Source: Neobacillus sp. SuZ13
GTDB taxonomy: Bacteria; Bacillota; Bacilli; Bacillales; Cytobacillaceae
Reading direction: 5' to 3'
Assembly (NCBI RefSeq): GCF_030123365.1
Contig: NZ_CP126107.1
Span: 2,465,501-2,529,500, forward strand
Length of the DNA stretch: 64,000 nucleotides
Shown: in pieces, positions 59,601-64,000 of the stretch
Layout: each line of letters opens with the position of its first letter
Numbering within the stretch: position 1 is the stretch's first letter
Program-made: the position numbers and the translations under genes
Notes under the pieces: model-generated
Databases searched by the model: none
The model's input: only the letters and a program-made list of their open reading frames with translations
What the model was told of the DNA's origin: nothing

Positions 59601-61538
59601 TATGGGTATGACAGTGAACTCTCAAAAAAGGAAGTGTTCTCTCACTTATTAAAAACTAGTTATCCGAAAGAGGGAGAAAGTGAAGAGCAATTCCAGCAAT
59701 TTTTAAAAGGAAAGAAGATCTCAGAAAAAAGGTTAGTAGAGGCAGCAATGTATGCCCCGCAATGGCTAGACCTTGTGTCTAAGTACTTAAATTGGGATGG
59801 TTTGAGGAGTGCCGCCTGGTATTTTCATGCCCATATTAATGAGACTTTTTCTGAAGAAAAAGAAACGATCGTCGCACATTATTCGCCGATTTCGCCGCAA
59901 GAATTCCAGGATGGTGCCTTTGATATCGGATGGTTTAAGGATTCTTATCAGCAATTGGGAGAGGAACGTTTTCAAATTCTCTATCAATGTGCAAAATACA
60001 TCTCGGCAGGTGCCAATCACCGCAGGTCACAACTGTTTGCGGACGCGGCTTTGGGAAAATTGGATCTTGAAGACACGAAAAAAATTGTTCGGGAAAAAAG
60101 AACAAAGGACCAAGTATTAAGCTATAGTTTGATTCCTGTGAAAAATGAGCAAGATGTTCTAAACAGGTATGTACTCCTCCAAAAATTTTTACAGGAAAGT
60201 AAGAAATTTGGTGCACAACGCCGCGCAAGCGAAGCAAAAACAGTCACGATTGCCCTGGATAACCTCGCTAGAAATGCAGATTTCAAGGATGTGACAAGAC
60301 TGAAGTGGGCGATGGAAGCAAAAAAAATGGAAGAGATTACGCCATATCTTGAGCCAAAAATGATTGATGATTTAACCATTCAATTAGTGATTGACGCTAA
60401 TGGACGTGCAGATATCCAAGTTGTGAAAGCTAATAAAGTTCTAAAATCTCTACCAGCTAAGTACAAGAAACACGAATATGTAGCTGTATTAAAAGAAAAT
60501 AAAGCCGATTTAAGAGAGCAGTATAAACGAGCAAAAGAAGAATTAGAACGTTCGATGGAGCTAGGAAATAGTTTTGTTTTAGATGAAATTGTCACGATGA
60601 TGCGAAATCCAGTATTGGCACCATTGATGACTTCATTGGTATTAAAGGTAGAGAATCATCTAGGCTATTATGAACACGGTTCCCTCATTGGGTTTGGAAA
60701 GGTAAATAAGTATTCGATCCAGGACATTGACGAAATTTTTATCGCTCATCCAGTTCATCTCTATGAAAGCGGGGTCTGGAGTGATTTCCAGCGGGATCTA
60801 TTCGCACGAAAGGTAAAGCAGCCATTCAAGCAGGTATTTCGAGAACTCTATTTACCGAATCAGGACGAACTAGCTGCTGGAACGGGAACTCGAAGATACG
60901 CGGGTCACCAAATACAACCGCAGAAAACAGCAGCCTTATTAAAAAATCGCTTGTGGACGACTAGTTATGAAGTTGGATTGCAAAAAGTCTATTATAAAGA
61001 AAATATTATTGTGCAACTTAATGCTTTAGCAGATTGGTTCTCTCCTTCAGATGTCGAGCACCCGACCTTGGAAACAGTGGAATTTTTCGACCGTCTGTCC
61101 TATCAGCCGCTTGAATTAAAAAATATTCCGAAGTTGATTTTCTCGGAAACCATGCGAGATATTGATTTAGTTGTCAGTATTGCTCATGTCGGTGGAGTTG
61201 ACCCTGAAGCGAGCTTAACGACGATTGAAATGAGGCGGGTCATTGTTGCGGAGTCGGCTCGATTAATGAAATTGGAAAATGTAAGAATCGAGGGTAACTT
61301 TGCGCTGATCGAAGGAATTCTGGGGGAATATAGCGTTCATTTAGGCAGTGCGAATGTGTATAAACAAGCAACAGGGGCTATTTATATCGTTCCTGTCCAC
61401 TCGCATCAGCGCGGACGAGTTTTCTTGCCTTACATGGATGAAGATCCTAAAACTGCAGAAATTGTTTCAAAAGTGCTCATGTTAGCGGAGGATAAGAAAA
61501 TTAAGGATCCGTTTATTTTGGAACAGATAAAAAGCTAG
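56649..61538 (+). CDS. Giant DUF4132-domain protein (YehI/MolR-like)
   Basis: A 1629-residue soluble protein. The N-terminal and middle parts are helical with HEAT-like units (for example EKVEAILKLKTGALRQGAIQ and EDELAESVERLL-like segments around residues 510-590). The C-terminal 300 residues carry the DUF4132 hallmark: TGTRRYAGHQIQPQKTAALL, TTSYEVGLQKVYY, then DIDLVVSIAHVGGVDPEASL and EYSVHLGSANVY. Longer than E. coli YehI (about 1200). No nuclease, ATPase or membrane motif stands out. Function of the family is not settled; some members sit in predicted conflict or regulatory loci. GGGGGAACG precedes the ATG. Cotranscribed with the 139-residue partner. Confidence 0.82.
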   Translation: MRTKNKQLYYEGLVVRASQELTGIEQLLALLILKLENTTYLVRDSNQQEIRKIIHQQESLRDPIIYQPLVKIAQTLLGSNYGSLFQYIVDHKCEYPYSEGFDRRPYRSKNLEYHHNGLIDSFVYLVDLAFEEFSIIEYLTTQDKLSIYNPVIGDVIAYEIDKKNQQVIQALREIIFGENNGALLNYEMMKGIFKSHSVEGYKMLGDLLLAARLQEGLRQSIVENMDEGTLEATKYMLNIILDHNLIRYSSIIRALDVWTGLDLNASNTRVAKQSLENVAASLSNPQLRVQGLRSENLNTLYISLWATAAHEEDDVKDAIRFLMENGATYQKVMAQYFLTQSQNWRLRFELSFPYLHETNLELQYYLLANYVYEYMVNWSYDSENSESTLSVHHVPVLENKHERSRHFELFRNMFLQMPKREVSIESKAIKGQTITFSTNDIARKLMFLTAYDLDKDWLNQIIEWKDKLTSDIREDLLSFFIKDYAEPAQRKFIFASLADKSIKNREIALTHIKKIVLLPDEIEKVEAILKLKTGALRQGAIQILLGLSRDELAESVERLLTSRAELQRVGALEILTETNDQGERERLVTMFKNKIVQMKATSKEQILIDKLFLTEDFNLGNGFGLYDPNHPVNLELEHPKIELNNLFHSSTDTIKQFLQGLDTLVHEHRHVEYEVEWFDGSKDTLHIGEELRCPYHEEEQQNLAAFPLSEVWQEYFNGQNLSESVLIQTAFYLHSHRIYTYYHNMLDVWDVMDYPRVEGWRKTFLEEILPIEKIEKMNHFIDDLNYRSQVETLIDAYFISQNSKSTFEIISSVLNYLVHSIPEKRIKSEYKLLDFLAEPWLEWAEQFISDDEGFDVYFKLHFQLYTFANFESFLPSMEDLAKAFDRKLIEEQVLFRELAGRKETSRDYLSELTDPKGHVIRKYPFMKAIKDRVVQRILEIELKRGDLQTDVTTLAMGIEKHEGIEPFVQILVGLDKESFVRGYIYGYDSELSKKEVFSHLLKTSYPKEGESEEQFQQFLKGKKISEKRLVEAAMYAPQWLDLVSKYLNWDGLRSAAWYFHAHINETFSEEKETIVAHYSPISPQEFQDGAFDIGWFKDSYQQLGEERFQILYQCAKYISAGANHRRSQLFADAALGKLDLEDTKKIVREKRTKDQVLSYSLIPVKNEQDVLNRYVLLQKFLQESKKFGAQRRASEAKTVTIALDNLARNADFKDVTRLKWAMEAKKMEEITPYLEPKMIDDLTIQLVIDANGRADIQVVKANKVLKSLPAKYKKHEYVAVLKENKADLREQYKRAKEELERSMELGNSFVLDEIVTMMRNPVLAPLMTSLVLKVENHLGYYEHGSLIGFGKVNKYSIQDIDEIFIAHPVHLYESGVWSDFQRDLFARKVKQPFKQVFRELYLPNQDELAAGTGTRRYAGHQIQPQKTAALLKNRLWTTSYEVGLQKVYYKENIIVQLNALADWFSPSDVEHPTLETVEFFDRLSYQPLELKNIPKLIFSETMRDIDLVVSIAHVGGVDPEASLTTIEMRRVIVAESARLMKLENVRIEGNFALIEGILGEYSVHLGSANVYKQATGAIYIVPVHSHQRGRVFLPYMDEDPKTAEIVSKVLMLAEDKKIKDPFILEQIKS

Positions 61539-61559
61539 CAAATTTTCGATCAAATAACA

Positions 61560-61592
61560 GACCGCTGCTTTATTGGCAGCGGTCTTATTTTG
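61560..61592. terminator. Bidirectional terminator
   Basis: Perfect 9-bp arms GACCGCTGC/GCAGCGGTC with loop TTTATTG, then TTATTTT; it overlaps the very end of tgl, which converges from the other side. Confidence 0.85.
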
Positions 61593-62322
61593 GTTGATAA
61601 ATGTTAGACAAAACGGGTCTGGTAATAAGGTTCATGAGATAGGCAGGGATCCGTGCGTATGGTTTTCTTTTTTTATTAAGGAAGGAAATGATGGTGTCAG
61701 CCTTTTTAATACCGACCCCATGGCCGTAGTATTGGTCATCAGCCATGAAAATCACATTTTCGGCACGCCAATGGGATTCATTTGGGTTGACGTCTGGATT
61801 ATTGAAATGCACGATGTCACCAGGTATGAATTCATCCCCATATTTTTGAGTAAGCCTTAAATCGTTATCAAATTGCCAATCAAATAAGAGAAGCCCATTA
61901 AAAAGAAGATCAAATCTTCTGCTTCCAATGGTATAAAGGGCAGCAAGATATAAGACAATTGCAATTCCTGTTGAACAATCAAACGCATAAAGCTTTCCAT
62001 TCTTTAAGACATCAAGAATGGCCACTGTGGGTCTTACATTTGGCTTTATGAGGAAACCTCCATTGTTTAAACGAGTCCAATAATTTTTATTGCAAAAGGC
62101 ATACTCAAAGGTTGTAAACTGTACCTTACTATTATTAAGGTCACGTGCAGCCTTAAGTGTCTTTGTTCTGAACAGCAGCTCTAATTCCAGTTGGCGTATA
62201 GACTGGTACTCAAATATTTCCTTAGATTTGTCCATTTTAGTAAGAATATCTTTCTGTTCTTTCGTTGTAAGGATGTCACTGAGATCGCCCACGTGAACGG
62301 TCTGCTGATTAATTTTAATCAT
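61585..62322 (-). CDS. tgl: Spore-coat protein-glutamine gamma-glutamyltransferase
   Basis: A 245-residue transglutaminase, the same length as B. subtilis Tgl, that cross-links coat proteins such as GerQ during sporulation. Catalytic Cys116 lies in YAFDCSTGIAIVLYLAAL; Glu188 (WRAENVIFM) and His201 (YYGHGVGI) are in the positions of the other active-site residues. AGGTGAATAG precedes the ATG. A sigma-K-like promoter lies upstream. It marks the organism as an endospore former. Confidence 0.93.
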   Translation of the reverse strand: MIKINQQTVHVGDLSDILTTKEQKDILTKMDKSKEIFEYQSIRQLELELLFRTKTLKAARDLNNSKVQFTTFEYAFCNKNYWTRLNNGGFLIKPNVRPTVAILDVLKNGKLYAFDCSTGIAIVLYLAALYTIGSRRFDLLFNGLLLFDWQFDNDLRLTQKYGDEFIPGDIVHFNNPDVNPNESHWRAENVIFMADDQYYGHGVGIKKADTIISFLNKKRKPYARIPAYLMNLITRPVLSNIYQPK

Positions 62323-62364
62323 CTATTCACCTGCTTTCCTTAAACAACAACTCCTTATAAAAAG

Positions 62365-62388
62365 TATGAAACTACCACACTAATGTTT
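62365..62388 (-). promoter_or_regulatory. Sigma-K-like promoter of tgl
   Basis: On the minus strand AAAC, 16-nt spacer, CATACTTTT: this fits the sigma-K pattern mAC-N16/17-CATAnnnTA except for the last base. It lies 43-66 bp upstream of the tgl start. In B. subtilis tgl is a late mother-cell gene. Confidence 0.55.
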
Positions 62389-62612
62389 ACAACAATCGAA
62401 ACAATTGATTCAGTTTGGATGTATTTTTAAAAAAAAAATCGTTGTATGTACGCATGTCTTCGTTGTTTTTGCTATTTTAAAATAATTTTTACGGCTTATT
62501 TTTCTATAAAAATTTAGAGTTAAATTCAAATTTATGACATAACAAGGAAAAAGGACTAGGGCTGATTACCTGCAATATTTTACAAAATAAATAATAAATT
62601 CCTTGAATGCAT

Positions 62613-62641
62613 TTGCATTGTGTATGACCTTCTGTTATAGT
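62613..62641 (+). promoter_or_regulatory. Sigma-A promoter of the cold-shock gene
   Basis: TTGCAT (62613-62618), 17-bp spacer, TATAGT (62636-62641). Transcription would begin near 62648 and leave a 5' leader of about 115 nt, as usual for cold-shock genes; it contains a GTGTG/CACAC hairpin (62730-62745) just before the ribosome site. The remainder of the gap 62389-62612 is AT-rich with no gene seen. Confidence 0.65.
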
Positions 62642-62763
62642 TAGGGAGAATTATTTTTGTTTGTCGGTAAGGAATAAAAGGCGTAACTGCTTTTTGTCTG
62701 GAAGATTTGAACAAGGGTAGTAATTTTATTGTGTGCACAGCACACAGCAGGAGGATACAACAA

Positions 62764-62964
62764 ATGGAACAAGGTAAAGTTAAATGGTTTAATGCAGAAA
62801 AAGGTTTTGGATTCATCGAGCGCGAAGCTGGAGACGACGTATTCGTACACTTCTCTGCTATCCAAGGCGAAGGTTTCAAATCTTTAGACGAAGGTCAATC
62901 TGTTACGTTTGAAGTAGAACAAGGCCAACGTGGACCACAAGCTACTAACGTACGTAAAGCATAA
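62764..62964 (+). CDS. CspA-family cold-shock protein
   Basis: A 66-residue OB-fold nucleic-acid chaperone. RNP1 KGFGFIE and RNP2 VFVHFSA are intact, and the sequence is close to B. subtilis CspB/CspD. ATG 62764 follows AGGAGGATACAACAA. The first three bases of the frame at 62707 (TTG) are upstream in the leader and not used. Terminator follows. Confidence 0.95.
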   Translation: MEQGKVKWFNAEKGFGFIEREAGDDVFVHFSAIQGEGFKSLDEGQSVTFEVEQGQRGPQATNVRKA

Positions 62965-62979
62965 TCTAAACCACATAAA

Positions 62980-63016
62980 TGTACGGAAAAGGCTCTCTTT
63001 TTGGGGCCTTTTTTTA
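62980..63016 (+). terminator. Terminator of the cold-shock gene
   Basis: GGAAAAGGCTC pairs imperfectly with GGGGCCTTTTTTT around a T-rich loop, followed by T. Confidence 0.65.
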
Positions 63017-63021
63017 TTTTC

Positions 63022-63192
63022 TTTAAGCTGTGTTAAAGGTTAATGTTGATTTTGGAACTCTGTTGATTGGAGCGGCAGGACCGAAGCGACCTCGAGGGGC
63101 TAGGCGCTGCAGCTGGACAGGCTCCCCGGCACGCCTGCGAACCGCTCGTGCCTGGAACGGAAATCAACAGACAAGTTTAACACAGCCTTTCT
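63022..63192. repeat. MITE-like inverted-repeat element, about 170 bp
   Basis: Left end AAGCTGTGTTAAAGG...TGTTGATTTT and right end AAATCAACAG...TTTAACACAGCCTTT are imperfect inverted repeats of about 30 bp; just inside, CTGTTGATTGGAGCGG and GGAACGGAAATCAACAG repeat the pattern. The core (63070-63160) is very GC-rich compared with the neighbourhood and full of short palindromes (CTCGAG, GCTGCAGC). No coding frame. It resembles dispersed intergenic repeats common in Bacillus genomes. It fills most of the gap 62965-63293. Confidence 0.75.
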
Positions 63193-63293
63193 TTAAAAGA
63201 ATGGGGAGAAGGAGTGAACAGCCCTTTTCCCTTTTTTATTGTAATACTTTAAAATATAATGAAGCTAAGTACATAACGGAAGGAAGTGGCAGG

Positions 63294-64000
63294 ATGATCA
63301 TCCAGCGACCTCAATTGGAGAAATCTGAATTAACAAAGTACATTCCACCAAAAGGTGACTATGAAACGTTTCGTGACAACGACCATTATAAGGAGAAATT
63401 GAAGGAATGGGGATTATCCTCAGCGCGCGAAGCGAAAAAAGAGTTCTGGTATAAGGATCGAAATTATCAGCGCATGGTGACTATTAAGGGTTATGAAACT
63501 TATGGAAATGCGATGGACATTAACACCTTAGTAATTGAGTTCCAAGATGGAAATCTTACCTGTATCCATCCAGCTTATTTAAAAGAAATGCAGCAATCAA
63601 GCTTTGGAAAAGAAAGTTTATTAACTTTTGATGAAAAAGAAACGCCTGACAAAGATGGTTCTCCAGCTGAAGCAGGGATACTATCAGAGGGCATGACAGA
63701 AGATACAGCTGCAATGACCGAAGAACCAGCTAAAAAGGAGGCAGCGTCGAAGCCTGCAAAAGCGAAGGAACCAAAACCGAAGAAAACAAAGGCTCCTAAA
63801 CTTGATCTCCCGGTTGATAAGGTGCATTTCACTGCTAGCGTCAAACAGTTCGCGCTCGTTTACAATCCATTTAATGAAGAAAATGATGAAGTGGTGGTCC
63901 TCGAAAATGTACAAATCGTCTCAGAGGAAAATCCTCTTGAAATCGGACTAGCTTGGTGCAGCCATAGCAAGACACTTAAAAAGTTTGAACTGGCCATCGG
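63294..64000 (+). CDS. Hypothetical protein, runs off the window (partial)
   Basis: ATG 63294 (AAGGAAGTGGCAGG upstream) opens a frame still open at 64000, 235 codons so far. The N-terminal 125 residues form a globular part (YIPPKGDYETFRDN, YKDRNYQRMVTIKGYETYGN), followed by an acidic then Lys/Ala/Pro-rich linker (EEPAKKEAASKPAKAKEPK, about residues 142-170) and a second globular part (KLDLPVDKVHFTASVKQFAL). Not recognised; no signal peptide or membrane segment in the visible part. Confidence 0.65.
   Translation, partial: MIIQRPQLEKSELTKYIPPKGDYETFRDNDHYKEKLKEWGLSSAREAKKEFWYKDRNYQRMVTIKGYETYGNAMDINTLVIEFQDGNLTCIHPAYLKEMQQSSFGKESLLTFDEKETPDKDGSPAEAGILSEGMTEDTAAMTEEPAKKEAASKPAKAKEPKPKKTKAPKLDLPVDKVHFTASVKQFALVYNPFNEENDEVVVLENVQIVSEENPLEIGLAWCSHSKTLKKFELAI

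Overview
The window looks like chromosome from a low-GC, spore-forming Bacillaceae (Bacillus/Neobacillus/Priestia type). Evidence: AT-rich sequence, strong AGGAGG-type ribosome sites with frequent TTG/GTG starts, CcpA-type cre sites, a spore-coat transglutaminase (tgl) behind a sigma-K-like promoter, a TPP riboswitch, and many gene families with Bacillus subtilis or Geobacillus counterparts. No rRNA, tRNA, CRISPR array or intact transposase was seen.

Layout. 1-7.9 kb: nitrogen scavenging. An NCS2 nucleobase permease faces a PucR-type regulator across a shared terminator; divergently, an N-carbamoyl-L-amino-acid hydrolase, an M20 amidohydrolase, a DUF3311 protein and a sodium:solute symporter form an operon. 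7.9-17.2 kb: small and accessory genes. These include a coiled-coil protein, a 13-copy hairpin repeat array, a HAD phosphatase, DNA glycosylase tag, two decayed small genes, a pair of 53-residue paralogues flanking a TetR/CBS pair, csoR, secreted and membrane proteins, and an ECF sigma/anti-sigma pair. 17.4-21.2 kb: a UMF1-type MFS transporter, a nucleotide-pyrophosphatase-like phosphatase and an HSL-type esterase. 21.3-26.9 kb: a tripartite tricarboxylate transporter (tctCBA) with its own two-component system and a cre site. 27-32.5 kb: flavodoxin-like, ATP-grasp, GIY-YIG and TerD proteins, an orphan AraC-type regulator whose receiver has Glu in the phospho-acceptor position, and a frameshifted small gene.

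32.7-36.7 kb: hutU-hutI-hutG, without hutH, hutP or a permease. 37-41 kb: a compact gas-vesicle cluster gvpA-N-F-G-L-S-K-J in the order known from Bacillus megaterium, with a terminator between the structural gene gvpA and the accessory genes. 41-44 kb: an unrecognised two-layer repeat protein, a 51-residue membrane peptide gene and a spermidine-synthase-like methyltransferase-fold protein. 44-48.4 kb: a glutaredoxin and a dicarboxylate symporter (dctP) with a cre site, divergent from a second CitAB/DctSR-type two-component system.

48.5-56 kb: a TPP riboswitch followed by thiM-thiD-thiE-thiW-ylmB-tenA-thiZ-thiX-thiY. This joins thiazole/HMP salvage to the pathway that recovers HMP from base-degraded thiamin. 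56-61.5 kb: a small protein with a possible beta-grasp C-terminus, 12 nt ahead of a 1629-residue DUF4132 (YehI/MolR-type) protein; this is the least understood coherent pair here. 61.6-64 kb: tgl, a cold-shock protein, a roughly 170-bp MITE-like inverted-repeat element and the start of an unknown gene.

The most distinctive points are the DUF4132 pair, the 13-unit hairpin array, three broken small genes, the 53-residue paralogues, the Glu-receiver regulator, the repeat protein beside gvp, and a 29-bp dispersed repeat placed just before two different terminators.
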